64,000 nt of DNA, taken from assembly GCA_030432655.1 (NCBI GenBank), contig JAUILA010000014.1, forward strand, positions 62,001 through 126,000, read 5' to 3'. The stretch comes from Bacteroidia bacterium. Lineage in GTDB: Bacteria > Bacteroidota > Bacteroidia > Cytophagales > Cyclobacteriaceae. A model generated the notes under the pieces. It did no database searches and was not told the origin of the DNA. It saw only the letters and a program-made list of their open reading frames with translations. Position numbers and translations under genes: made by a program. How positions within the stretch are numbered: position 1 is the stretch's first letter; every line of letters starts with the position of its first letter. Below, one piece after another: positions 1 to 8,268 of this stretch.

Positions 1-1
1 C

Positions 2-142
2 ATGGTCGAATATGCCTGCAATTCTTATTTTACGTTTGAAGCCGGTCAACCAGCCGGTGGCCCGGCATTTATACCCCTTCGGCAATACACCGTAAAGCAA
101 ACAGGTCGTTCACTTACAATTACGGACGAGCCGATCAATTAA
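2..142 (+). CDS. 3' end of an unidentified gene (partial)
   Basis: An open frame runs from the window edge to a TAA at 140-142 and gives about 46 residues ending in TITDEPIN. An ATG sits at position 2, but the frame may well begin upstream of the window, so it need not be the start. The peptide is polar with no membrane segment, and I do not recognise a family. It converges on moxR, with only six bases between the two stop codons. It is accepted as coding because the frame is open to the edge and stops right at the gene junction; that support is weak. Confidence 0.4.
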   Translation: MVEYACNSYFTFEAGQPAGGPAFIPLRQYTVKQTGRSLTITDEPIN

Positions 143-148
143 GGCGTA

Positions 149-1126
149 TTATTTCGCCTCTTCAATAAGTTTTTCGATGATGGAGTCTACAGTTACTCCC
201 TCGGCTTCGGCTTTGAAATTTCGTACGATCCTGTGCCGCAGGGCTGGCTTTGCCACTGAAATAACATCTTCAATGTCAGGAGAATACTTCCCGTTAAGCA
301 GTGCGTTGCATTTTGCACCGGTCACCAGAAACTGAGATGCCCTGGGTCCCGCACCCCACTCAAGAAAATCACTTGCCATTGATGAACCTCCGGGTGTATT
401 AGGGCGTGTTTTATGAACAAGCCTGACCGCGTATTCGATCACATTATCAGGAATAGGCACCTTTCGTACCAGCTGCTGGTAATACAGAATCTCTTCAGTT
501 GTCAGGACCTGCTTTACATCAGTGGTAAAATCGGCCGTGGTATTCTTTACAATTTCGACTTCCTTGTCATAGGCGGGATAATCCAGCAGTACATTAAACA
601 TAAACCTGTCCAGCTGTGCTTCAGGAAGCGGATAGGTACCCTCCTGTTCGATCGGGTTCTGCGTGGCAAGAACAAAAAATGGCCGTGAAAGCGGATACTT
701 TTTGCCCGAAATTGTTACCGCATATTCCTGCATGGATTCAAGCAGGGCCGCCTGGGTCTTAGGAGGTGTCCGGTTTATTTCATCCGCCAGAATAATATTC
801 GCGAAAATCGGGCCTTTGATAAACTTGAAATTTCTTTCCTTGTCAAGTGTCTCTGATCCCAGAATATCAGAAGGCATCAGATCAGGGGTAAACTGGATCC
901 GGCTGAAGTCCAGATGCAGTGCAGAGGCAATGGTGTGAATAAGAAGTGTCTTTGCGAGTCCGGGTACTCCAACCAGCAAACAATGGCCCTGACAAAAAAT
1001 TGACGTGAGCAACAGGCGAATTACTTCATCCTGTCCGATAACCACTTTGGATATCTCCTGATTTAATTTTGTGTATGCTTCATGCAGGGCATCTGCAGCC
1101 TCTACATCCGAATTGAATTCTTTCAT
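149..1126 (-). CDS. MoxR-family AAA+ ATPase
   Basis: A 325-residue MoxR-type AAA+ ATPase, the usual length for the family. The Walker A motif GVPGLAKT is at residues 53-60, Walker B IILADE at 111-116, and a sensor-1 Asn in LATQNP near 157. MoxR proteins act as chaperone-like ATPases that assemble or activate partner proteins, often with VWA-domain (Bat) proteins. No VWA gene is visible here, but the gene ends the - strand cluster and its downstream side is occupied by a convergent gene, so partners would have to lie elsewhere. It starts at ATG 1126, 36 bases after the SurA-like gene, and is probably cotranscribed with the periplasmic chaperone trio. The family call is secure; the client is unknown. 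Confidence 0.93.
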   Translation of the reverse strand: MKEFNSDVEAADALHEAYTKLNQEISKVVIGQDEVIRLLLTSIFCQGHCLLVGVPGLAKTLLIHTIASALHLDFSRIQFTPDLMPSDILGSETLDKERNFKFIKGPIFANIILADEINRTPPKTQAALLESMQEYAVTISGKKYPLSRPFFVLATQNPIEQEGTYPLPEAQLDRFMFNVLLDYPAYDKEVEIVKNTTADFTTDVKQVLTTEEILYYQQLVRKVPIPDNVIEYAVRLVHKTRPNTPGGSSMASDFLEWGAGPRASQFLVTGAKCNALLNGKYSPDIEDVISVAKPALRHRIVRNFKAEAEGVTVDSIIEKLIEEAK

Positions 1127-1162
1127 GCTGGGTAAATATAAGAAATAGGTGAGGAAATGGCG

Positions 1163-2503
1163 CTAATTTATAATGCCGCAATTCTCATACTCCTCATCAA
1201 TGCTTATAAACACATCCCCTCTCGCTTTGTTGAACCAGGTATTGATCATCCGGTTTTTCTTTTCTTCCAGAGCGGCGCGTTGAATCTTCTGCCAGTCGTC
1301 ATTCAGGTTTGCCTGGTGCGGCTGAATCCTTGATTTATAAAACAGAATTCGCATCGCATCCTTCCCGTCATCCATTCTGAATCGCAAAGGTGCGCTTATT
1401 TCCCCCACATTAAGGCTGTCAGTCAAGGTAAAATAAACCACCGGATCCATCTGATCGACAGAAACCCGTGTATTTCCCTGTTCATCCGTAATGAATCCTC
1501 CGCCACCGGCAGTGAGTTTATCTTCAGATATCTCTTTGGCGACCTTCTCAAAGGTAAGAGTGTCTTCCAAAATTGTAGTACGGATAGAATCCAATTCGTG
1601 AGCAGCTCTTTCAAAATCCTCTTCTGTAGGTTGAGGAATAAGAATAATGTGCCTGGAGTTGTACTCGTTTCCGCGTTTATCGATTAGTTGCACAATGTGC
1701 AGGCCAAATTCTGTCTCAAACGGTTCAGAGATTTCTCCTGGCTTCAGGCTGAGTGCGGCCGCTTCAAATCCCGGAGCCATCATACCCCGTGATGCCCAGC
1801 CAAGCGCACCGCCATTAGGAGCACTTGGCCCTTCACTGTATTCCTTGGCTAACTCCTCGAATGATTCTCCTGCAATGGCCTTTGATCTGATATCTATAAG
1901 TTTTTTTCGTAATTCAGCTTTGACTCCTTCGTTGGCTTTAGGAACATTCACAATCTGCGAAACTTCCACCTCCGTGGAAAAGTAGGGAAGACTGTCAGAA
2001 GGAATACGGGAAAAGAATTTCCGGACTTCTGCAGGAGTTACAGAAACATCTGCTGTAATGTTCTGCTGCATTTTCTGAACGATAAGCTGTTCCTTGATCT
2101 GCTCACGTATCTCCGATTGTAACTCCTCGATACTCTTACCATAGAATTCCTCGAATTGTTCCTCGGTACCTCCATATTGTGAAAGGATCATCTGCATCCT
2201 TCGGTCGAGATTGTTTTCCACTTCCAGATCGCTAACAATAACCGAATCGATCTCCGCTTTGGCCACCATCAGCTTACCGCTGATAAGCTGGGCAAGAATC
2301 CTGCATTTAAGGTCCGGGGCGGAGGGAGTTCCCTGGCTCAACGCATTCAGATAAGTTTTCTCAAGTTCCGATTTAAGCACAATGTAATTGTCCACCTTCG
2401 CGATGATCTCATCAACAATCACCCCGGCATCCTCATCCTGTGCCACGGAAGGCACAAGACAGGCAAGGACTAACAGTGCGCTAATTAAATATTTCAAAAT
2501 CAT
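1163..2503 (-). CDS. SurA-like periplasmic peptidyl-prolyl isomerase/chaperone
   Basis: About 446 residues with a cleavable signal peptide (MILKYLISALLVLACLVPSVAQ region), a SurA N-terminal helical domain (about residues 25-165), a parvulin domain (about 175-275, with GGALGW and FGLHIVQL) and a second, more divergent parvulin domain (about 280-395). It should help outer-membrane proteins fold in the periplasm. The frame is open to 2608, but the upstream codons lie deep in the previous gene and do not suit a signal peptide. ATG 2503 has AGGA shortly before it; ATG 2524 is the alternative. With 2503 the gene overlaps the upstream lipoprotein gene by 23 bases, suggesting translational coupling. 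It is third in a set of three related genes. Confidence 0.88.
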   Translation of the reverse strand: MILKYLISALLVLACLVPSVAQDEDAGVIVDEIIAKVDNYIVLKSELEKTYLNALSQGTPSAPDLKCRILAQLISGKLMVAKAEIDSVIVSDLEVENNLDRRMQMILSQYGGTEEQFEEFYGKSIEELQSEIREQIKEQLIVQKMQQNITADVSVTPAEVRKFFSRIPSDSLPYFSTEVEVSQIVNVPKANEGVKAELRKKLIDIRSKAIAGESFEELAKEYSEGPSAPNGGALGWASRGMMAPGFEAAALSLKPGEISEPFETEFGLHIVQLIDKRGNEYNSRHIILIPQPTEEDFERAAHELDSIRTTILEDTLTFEKVAKEISEDKLTAGGGGFITDEQGNTRVSVDQMDPVVYFTLTDSLNVGEISAPLRFRMDDGKDAMRILFYKSRIQPHQANLNDDWQKIQRAALEEKKNRMINTWFNKARGDVFISIDEEYENCGIIN

Positions 2504-3359
2504 TTTCCTGTTCAGCTTTTTCATACACATCGTCTTCCAGCTTCTCAGCCAGCTGTACCTTCCGTTTATTAAGGATAATATTCCTGATCTCGTCATCCAC
2601 AAATTCAAGCGGGGAGATATTATCGGAAATCTTGTACTCCTCGATCTTCAGAAAATACATATATTCATCGTCAGATGTTTCATTGTACCGGTTATTCCGC
2701 AGAAATTGTACCTTATTAGGTATCTCAGCCAGCGGAGAATTCTTGATTACCTCGTCAAATTCAATCCAGACAGAATCATTCAGATGATACGTGCTTGCAA
2801 AACTAAGACAATAGGAGTTAAGTTCTTCCTGATCCTGTGGTTTATTGGATTGAATCCATCCGGAAACACGCTCCGGCTTGGGCGCGTTCCTGGATAACTT
2901 TACGTATTTGCAGCGGATGATGTTTTGTTTAAGAAGAAAGTTGTCCCTGTTTTCTTCGTAGTACGTGGCAATCTCTTCCTCACTTATATCTGTATCAAGG
3001 TTCTCGTTAATGTAATAGGACTGATATTCATAGCCCATTAGGGAATAACGGTAATCCAGTATCTTCCGCTCAAGATCTGCTTCATTGAACTGTATTTTTT
3101 CGGCCGCTTCGTGAATGAGAAGCTGTTTTCTGATCCAGGTATTTATAAAACCTTCAACCCGCGCCACCGAGTCCTCTTCACTCATATCTTCCGGTGTGAT
3201 CCCTTCGAGGTCACTTGGATACAGATATTGATCGTGTACACGAACAATTGGAGACTCACCCTCTTCGGTAACAGGGTCGTCTTTCATCCTGATCAGATCG
3301 CATCCACCAAGAAGAATCAACGATACGATTACGAGTAGGCTACCTGACCAGTTTCTCAT
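2481..3359 (-). CDS. SurA-N-like periplasmic lipoprotein without a parvulin domain
   Basis: A lipoprotein of about 292 residues. From ATG 3359 it begins MRNWSG, followed by a hydrophobic stretch and the lipobox LLGGC. The rest is mostly charged and helical, and its middle resembles the SurA/PpiC N-terminal chaperone fold. I cannot find the parvulin landmarks (GGxLGW, FGxHIIxV) that both neighbours carry. In Bacteroidota such genes are often named peptidyl-prolyl isomerase by context; by sequence this one is better seen as a chaperone-like subunit. Earlier in-frame ATGs (3365, 3377, 3383) are possible but lie further inside the preceding gene. With 3359 it overlaps that gene by 20 bases and the next by 23. 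The catalytic role is doubtful. Confidence 0.75.
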   Translation of the reverse strand: MRNWSGSLLVIVSLILLGGCDLIRMKDDPVTEEGESPIVRVHDQYLYPSDLEGITPEDMSEEDSVARVEGFINTWIRKQLLIHEAAEKIQFNEADLERKILDYRYSLMGYEYQSYYINENLDTDISEEEIATYYEENRDNFLLKQNIIRCKYVKLSRNAPKPERVSGWIQSNKPQDQEELNSYCLSFASTYHLNDSVWIEFDEVIKNSPLAEIPNKVQFLRNNRYNETSDDEYMYFLKIEEYKISDNISPLEFVDDEIRNIILNKRKVQLAEKLEDDVYEKAEQENDFEIFN

Positions 3360-5226
3360 ATACATATTCAAGCCCATCTTCATTCAGTATTACGTTATAC
3401 GAAGACCGTAGTTGCCTGATCCACCCTTCTTCAAGGGAATCCTGATAATCAGCGATTACCCGCCCCCTGACCTCCTCCAACGGTTTTACATGTGGGGGAT
3501 CGTATTCAAAAATCTTCAGGAAACCGGAATCAATCATTATGATTTGTCCTGCAAATATTTCTGTGTCCGCGGGGATTCCTAAATCCGCCGGGGTCCCTTC
3601 GGCCTTCTGAGAAGTAACGATATTATCCCGCTCGTATTGCCGCACCAGATCTTCCAGGGCACCTTCTGCATTATTGGTCACATAGGAATACAGCGAATCC
3701 CGTGTCTCAGCGGCATCAATGCGGTACAATGTCCCTTTGATCATGCCTGGTTCCATATATTTTTCCGAGGTCATATCATAGAAACCACGCAATCCCGTTG
3801 AATCACTGGAAGCACGCGACCATATTTCCTGGTCCATAAGCTGGAAAAGTAAAATACCTTCCCGGTATTCACGAAGCAGCATTCTGTAATCATCATATTT
3901 CTCCGCCAGGTGGGCTTCCTCATAGGCTACAACACTTTCGTCATAATAGTCACTAACCAGGTAATTGGCGTCCTCACCCTCCTGCAGCCCTCTTTTCCCG
4001 ATAAATTCTTTGTACCCGTCAGTGGTGTACGTACTGTCACCAATCGTAAACAAAGACAGATTGGCCGTAGTATCAACGGGAGAATGCGGAGAAACCAGCA
4101 TGGAAGCATTCCATTCGTCCGAAAGACGGTCAATTAGCGCCTGCTGCCCTATCTCTGACCGGACATCACCTTCGATACGGCTGCGTATGGTTGATTCTAT
4201 ATCCTGGAGTTCCTGCTGTTGCATTCGCTGTTCCATCTTGATCACATGCCAGCCAAAATCTGTTCGAACCGGATCCGAAACCTGCCCGGGCTCCAGGGCA
4301 AATGCCGCTTCCTGAAATTCAAAGGGCAGTTGCCGGACCCCAAATGGCTGAAGCCTTCCACCAATTCGCTTCGAATTAGGGTCATCTGAATATTCATTCA
4401 CCAGCTGATCCCAGTCTACTCCACCGGTTGCCATCTCATGGACTTCAAATATTTTATTCCTGGCTGCATCGGGATCTGCCGCATCATGGCGGATCATTAT
4501 ATGTGAAACCGAAACCTTATTGTTTGCTTTTCTCCTGTCAAGTATCTGGATAATATGATAGCCGAACTGAGACCGTACTATCCTCGAAATACTGTCAACA
4601 GGAGTAGTATATGCTGCGGATTCAAAGGGATATACCATCTGGAGGGAAGTGAAATATTGCAGATCCCCTCCATTGTTTTTTGCCGAAGGATCATCAGAAT
4701 AGGTAGCCGCGAGGGAATCGAAACTTGCGCCGGCAACCGCCATTTCGCGTATTTCGCTGATTTTATTGTACGCTTCCAGTGTATCAGCCGGAGAAGCATT
4801 TTCATCTGTTGCAATCAGAATATGCCTTGCCCTTATCTCTTCAGAAAACCGGTCGTATGCTTCCTGAACCAGCTGGTCAGTCACCTTAGTTTCTGTCAGG
4901 TAGGGTTTCTTCAATTGTTCCTCATAGGCAACCATTTCGTTACGGTATGCTTCCGTTGTATCAATTCCCCGGATTCTGCCTTCATGTACTTTCAGCTTAA
5001 AATTTTCGTACAGCCGCAGATATTCAGTAATATCTTCACGCGTAAAGGCGGAATCATTGCTCTGATTATTTTTTGAATAAACATAAATGAATTCGTCCGC
5101 ATAGACGGTATCTGATTCAATAGAAAAAAGTACAGGGGAGACTCCGGAGGTTTCTGCTGTATTAATTGACTTTTCCACTGAACATCCTAGAGACAGGATC
5201 AGGAGAATTAAAAAAGTATATCTCAT
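3340..5226 (-). CDS. PpiC-type peptidyl-prolyl isomerase lipoprotein with two parvulin domains
   Basis: A 628-residue lipoprotein starting at ATG 5226 (MRYTFLILLILSLGC, lipobox Cys15). The open frame extends to a TTG at 5253, but that would add a non-signal leader. Two clear parvulin repeats follow one another in the first half: RARHILIATDE ... GGDLQYF ... FGYHIIQILD, and VSHIMIRHD ... GGRLQPFG ... FGWHVIKM. The C-terminal half is a long helical region of unknown fold. The protein should be anchored on the periplasmic side and act on unfolded outer-membrane or secreted proteins. It is first of three overlapping genes with related roles, and a 79-base gap separates it from the signalling gene upstream. 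Confidence 0.88.
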   Translation of the reverse strand: MRYTFLILLILSLGCSVEKSINTAETSGVSPVLFSIESDTVYADEFIYVYSKNNQSNDSAFTREDITEYLRLYENFKLKVHEGRIRGIDTTEAYRNEMVAYEEQLKKPYLTETKVTDQLVQEAYDRFSEEIRARHILIATDENASPADTLEAYNKISEIREMAVAGASFDSLAATYSDDPSAKNNGGDLQYFTSLQMVYPFESAAYTTPVDSISRIVRSQFGYHIIQILDRRKANNKVSVSHIMIRHDAADPDAARNKIFEVHEMATGGVDWDQLVNEYSDDPNSKRIGGRLQPFGVRQLPFEFQEAAFALEPGQVSDPVRTDFGWHVIKMEQRMQQQELQDIESTIRSRIEGDVRSEIGQQALIDRLSDEWNASMLVSPHSPVDTTANLSLFTIGDSTYTTDGYKEFIGKRGLQEGEDANYLVSDYYDESVVAYEEAHLAEKYDDYRMLLREYREGILLFQLMDQEIWSRASSDSTGLRGFYDMTSEKYMEPGMIKGTLYRIDAAETRDSLYSYVTNNAEGALEDLVRQYERDNIVTSQKAEGTPADLGIPADTEIFAGQIIMIDSGFLKIFEYDPPHVKPLEEVRGRVIADYQDSLEEGWIRQLRSSYNVILNEDGLEYVYEKLVR

Positions 5227-5305
5227 CACAAAAAAGTTTCTGAAATGATGCAAGTTTACGCCATTTCAGCAAAATATATGGTAAGATAATGAGATTCTGT
5301 TACCA

Positions 5306-5725
5306 TTAGGCGCTTAATCTTATTTTTTTGGTAAGGCGGCAAATATACCTTTTATCACCTGTCAGGAACTCAATCTTATCCATGATCCGCTTGACAAGAA
5401 TGAGTCCGACTCCTCCTTTTCGTCCGGACCGAATAATCTCATCGAGGTCAGGGGCCTTGTAGGTATTGATATTAAATATTTCCGAGTTATCAATAATATC
5501 GAATTCGATCCGGTCATCTTTTACATTGATCGCCAACCGAAGTTCGTGTGTATCATCGCAGCCGTGTGTATGAATGATCAGGTTGGCACAGACCTCATCA
5601 ACCGCCAGCACAATGGTACTGATGTCCAGTTCTGATAATCCGTGCTGCTGAAGGGTCTCATCCACAAAATCACGGATATTCTTCAGGTTATCCTTGGCAC
5701 ATCGTGTTTTAAATCGATAGATCAT
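5306..5725 (-). CDS. RsbW/SpoIIAB-like anti-sigma factor or serine kinase
   Basis: 139 residues forming a GHKL/HATPase_c_2 domain. The N box VLAVDEVCANLI is followed by a D-x-x-D-N G1 box (DIIDNSEIF) and a G2 box GGVGLILVKRIMD. In partner switching, such proteins hold a target (usually a sigma factor) and phosphorylate a STAS-domain antagonist. Its start codon overlaps the stop of the STAS gene as ATGA, so the two are translationally coupled. No sigma factor gene is next to it, so its target is not known from this window. The domain call is firm; the anti-sigma role is inferred. Confidence 0.85.
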   Translation of the reverse strand: MIYRFKTRCAKDNLKNIRDFVDETLQQHGLSELDISTIVLAVDEVCANLIIHTHGCDDTHELRLAINVKDDRIEFDIIDNSEIFNINTYKAPDLDEIIRSGRKGGVGLILVKRIMDKIEFLTGDKRYICRLTKKIRLSA

Positions 5726-6060
5726 GCCAGGTACGCTTCCGCCTCCTTCCGGGTATCCTTTATCTCCAGCAACTGATCAAGCCCCAGTATTTCAAAAACA
5801 TGCGCAACTTTTGGACGGAGACCATAGATGACAAGGGAAATATCCTTACTTCGGATCTCTTCAAGGTAAGACATAAATACTCCGAGCCCGGCTGATGAAA
5901 TATATTCCAGCTGGGTACAGTCAATCATTACTTTGGACTGGCCCGCACTCAGAGCCTCCTTCATCGCGTTATCAAGTTCGATCGACGAACTTGCATCAAC
6001 TTCACCTTGTACCTGCATCACTTCCTTCCCGTCTTCCGATGTCCTTGTTATACTTACCAT
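5722..6060 (-). CDS. STAS-domain anti-sigma factor antagonist (RsbV/SpoIIAA-like)
   Basis: 112 residues covering a single STAS domain. The signature MIDCTQLEYISSAGLGVFMS contains the Ser expected to be phosphorylated by the partner kinase, and the typical GLRPKVAHVFEILGL segment follows. When dephosphorylated, such proteins bind the HATPase partner and free its target. It lies between the PP2C phosphatase gene (37 bases upstream) and the kinase gene (4-base ATGA overlap), the standard order for a partner switch. Start ATG 6060 is the first Met and fits the family's N-terminus. Confidence 0.9.
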   Translation of the reverse strand: MVSITRTSEDGKEVMQVQGEVDASSSIELDNAMKEALSAGQSKVMIDCTQLEYISSAGLGVFMSYLEEIRSKDISLVIYGLRPKVAHVFEILGLDQLLEIKDTRKEAEAYLA

Positions 6061-6097
6061 ATCTCTATTACGTAATCTGTTTCTGTTTGTTTCTTTC

Positions 6098-8170
6098 CTA
6101 TTTAAACCTGACTATAACCGTTGTGTAATCATCATTTATCGAATCGTCCCCGATAAAATCAAATAATCTTTCAATGATCTTCCGTTGAATATCTTCTGCG
6201 CTTCCATCTGCACTTTCGCCAACCGCCTTGAGAAGGCGGTCATACCCGAATTCTTCCCCTTTTCTGTTTTTTGCTTCAGTTATACCATCGGTATACAGCA
6301 CCATAATATCCCCTGATTTATAGTGTATTGTATTGACCTCAGTATAATCCGGAAAGGATTTATTACGAATTATTCCTAATCCGAGTCCTTTCGTCTTAAA
6401 ATAACTTGCCTCCCCCTTTTCGCGACGGTAATACAAAGTCGGACAGTGACCGGCACGGGCAAATTCAATCTTCTTCTCCCGGCTGTCAATGATGAAGTAC
6501 GAGGTAGTTACAAACGAAGCCTTATCCAGGCATCTTGACAGGGCATCGTTTGCCCTGATTATAAATTCTCCCGCCCCCAGATCAAGCTGCGATAAGCTAT
6601 GAAACATGCCTTTCATCTGAGACATATGGAATGCAGCCGATGTTCCTTTACCGGATACATCACTGATTACCAGGGCTATGCGATCGTCATTAATGCGGTA
6701 GGTGTCATAATAGTCACCTCCGACTTCATCAGCAGCTTCCGAAAAGGCCGTCACTTCATAATCTCCGTTATGCTCCAACTGGTCTGGCAACAGGCTGCGC
6801 TGGACTTTCTTCGCAATTTTCAGCTCCTCCTTATATCGCTCATTCTCCAGCGCCTCAGACAACAATCTGAAGTTTTCAATGGAAATACCTGCCTGATTGG
6901 TAAATGTCGCGATGATCTTGTGCATCTCCTTGTTAAACCCATCAGTTACATCCTTAAGGAGAATGAGCCTCCCCAGGTTTTCCTGTTTTACCAGAATAGG
7001 CGAACTCATGATTGAACGAAAGCGCGAACCTTTGATCAGTTCCACATTCCTGGATTTGTCAGACCCTGCATCAAAAATGCCCTTAATATTACGTTTCCTG
7101 ACGAAGCTTTTGAGATCCTCAATTTCCTTCTCTGAAATCTGGAATGTATGATAGCGGACCTTCCCGTTCTCATGCAGCTCAATCCAGGCAGCATCCGCAA
7201 ATACGGTCGACACCGCACTTTCCAGGAGAATGTCATACACACGCTCCTCACTCTGCTCGGTTTGAATGGATTGGCTCAGACGCTGAAAATTGACCACTTC
7301 CTCCAGCTTCTGTTCGAATACAGAGGAAGTCGGAAGGTTAAACAGGATAACCAGCAGAGAAAAAAGTGCATAAATAAAAATAAATGCGAGAATGGAAACG
7401 AAGAATACATGATCCGGCAGGCTGATGAAAAATGGAGAAACATCATCCAGCTGAACGGAAAATGTCAGCAGCGTAAACGAGTAGTAGCCCAGGTAAAACA
7501 TGGCCAGAAGGATCAGCAGAATGCTCTTCCACTTCTGCTTGAAGTTAAGGTATGCCACCCACTTCATGTTGGCTGAGAGAAATATGCCCATCAGCACCAG
7601 GACGCCTGCATAGTAATTGCCAAATTCCTGGAGAGCGGGAACCGGTATAACCTCGTATAACAGGGCAAGCAACAGCGCGTATTCAAAAATACGCCATGCC
7701 CGCAACAGGAATTTACTTTTCTGATAGAGAATCAGCCGTTTCCAGACAATGAACGTGGAAACCAGGTAGGCGCTGACCAGTCCCAGGTTACTCAGGTATA
7801 GGAAATTGGTGAATAAAGGCCATTCGGACAATTTTTCCGAGGACCCCATTATCATCATCAATAACCGGAAGGACAGGGAAACCATCGTAATTATCAGGCC
7901 GGTAACGAAAACCCGCCAGAGCAGATCAACAAAATTGATCCCCTCTGATTTCTCAATCTTGAATTTGTAAAAGAGAAAGAGCATCAGGACAAAGACACTC
8001 AGGAGAATACCGGGGATCTCAAACTGAAAATCAGGTTTGAGATTATTGATCGAACTGAAAAACTGAGCTTCGTTTGTATAGACCAGTCCTATCCAGCTGA
8101 CTATTGCCAGAATGGTAGCAATTCGAGTTATCGTATTGGCACTGATCTTCATGGTCTGAAAGTTCCGCAT
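6098..8170 (-). CDS. Membrane PP2C-type SpoIIE/RsbU-like serine phosphatase with GAF domain
   Basis: 690 residues. About eight membrane spans fill residues 14-280, a GAF-like domain follows (about 300-445), then a linker with the RsbU-type KKVQRSLLP segment, and a C-terminal SpoIIE/PP2C phosphatase (about 465-690). Metal-binding Asp residues are visible at D486 (GGDYYD), D504 (SDVSGKG), D628 (YTDGITE) and near the end (DDYTT). It should dephosphorylate the STAS protein encoded just downstream in response to a membrane or small-ligand signal. The membrane region is an unnamed sensor; what it senses is unknown. Start ATG 8170 has a TAnnTTTG-like sequence a few bases upstream with one mismatch. 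Confidence 0.9.
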   Translation of the reverse strand: MRNFQTMKISANTITRIATILAIVSWIGLVYTNEAQFFSSINNLKPDFQFEIPGILLSVFVLMLFLFYKFKIEKSEGINFVDLLWRVFVTGLIITMVSLSFRLLMMIMGSSEKLSEWPLFTNFLYLSNLGLVSAYLVSTFIVWKRLILYQKSKFLLRAWRIFEYALLLALLYEVIPVPALQEFGNYYAGVLVLMGIFLSANMKWVAYLNFKQKWKSILLILLAMFYLGYYSFTLLTFSVQLDDVSPFFISLPDHVFFVSILAFIFIYALFSLLVILFNLPTSSVFEQKLEEVVNFQRLSQSIQTEQSEERVYDILLESAVSTVFADAAWIELHENGKVRYHTFQISEKEIEDLKSFVRKRNIKGIFDAGSDKSRNVELIKGSRFRSIMSSPILVKQENLGRLILLKDVTDGFNKEMHKIIATFTNQAGISIENFRLLSEALENERYKEELKIAKKVQRSLLPDQLEHNGDYEVTAFSEAADEVGGDYYDTYRINDDRIALVISDVSGKGTSAAFHMSQMKGMFHSLSQLDLGAGEFIIRANDALSRCLDKASFVTTSYFIIDSREKKIEFARAGHCPTLYYRREKGEASYFKTKGLGLGIIRNKSFPDYTEVNTIHYKSGDIMVLYTDGITEAKNRKGEEFGYDRLLKAVGESADGSAEDIQRKIIERLFDFIGDDSINDDYTTVIVRFK

Positions 8171-8211
8171 GAAGATACAAAAATGATCGAACTACCTGCC
8201 AGTGTTTAAGT

Positions 8212-8266
8212 CGTTGAAGGTTGCTGGAGGTGATTAATGAGAAAAATCACCTTTGAAATTTCAACG
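8212..8266. other. Nested hairpin between guaB and the phosphatase gene
   Basis: An inner 8-bp stem AGGTGATT/AATCACCT (8228-8235 and 8245-8252) sits inside an outer 7-bp inverted repeat CGTTGAA/TTCAACG (8212-8218 and 8260-8266). It begins right at the guaB stop. It could end the guaB transcript, but no T tract follows on the - strand, so it is not called a rho-independent terminator. Confidence 0.35.
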
Positions 8267-8268
8267 GT

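Noticed and set aside
142-160. AGGCG/CGCCT hairpin at the convergent ends of the first gene and moxR
   Set aside because: Only five pairs and no T tract on either side; likely chance.
5278-5306. Inverted repeat ATGGTAA/TTACCAT at the end of the RsbW-like gene
   Set aside because: Seven AT-rich pairs with a 15-base loop and no T run; too weak to call a terminator.
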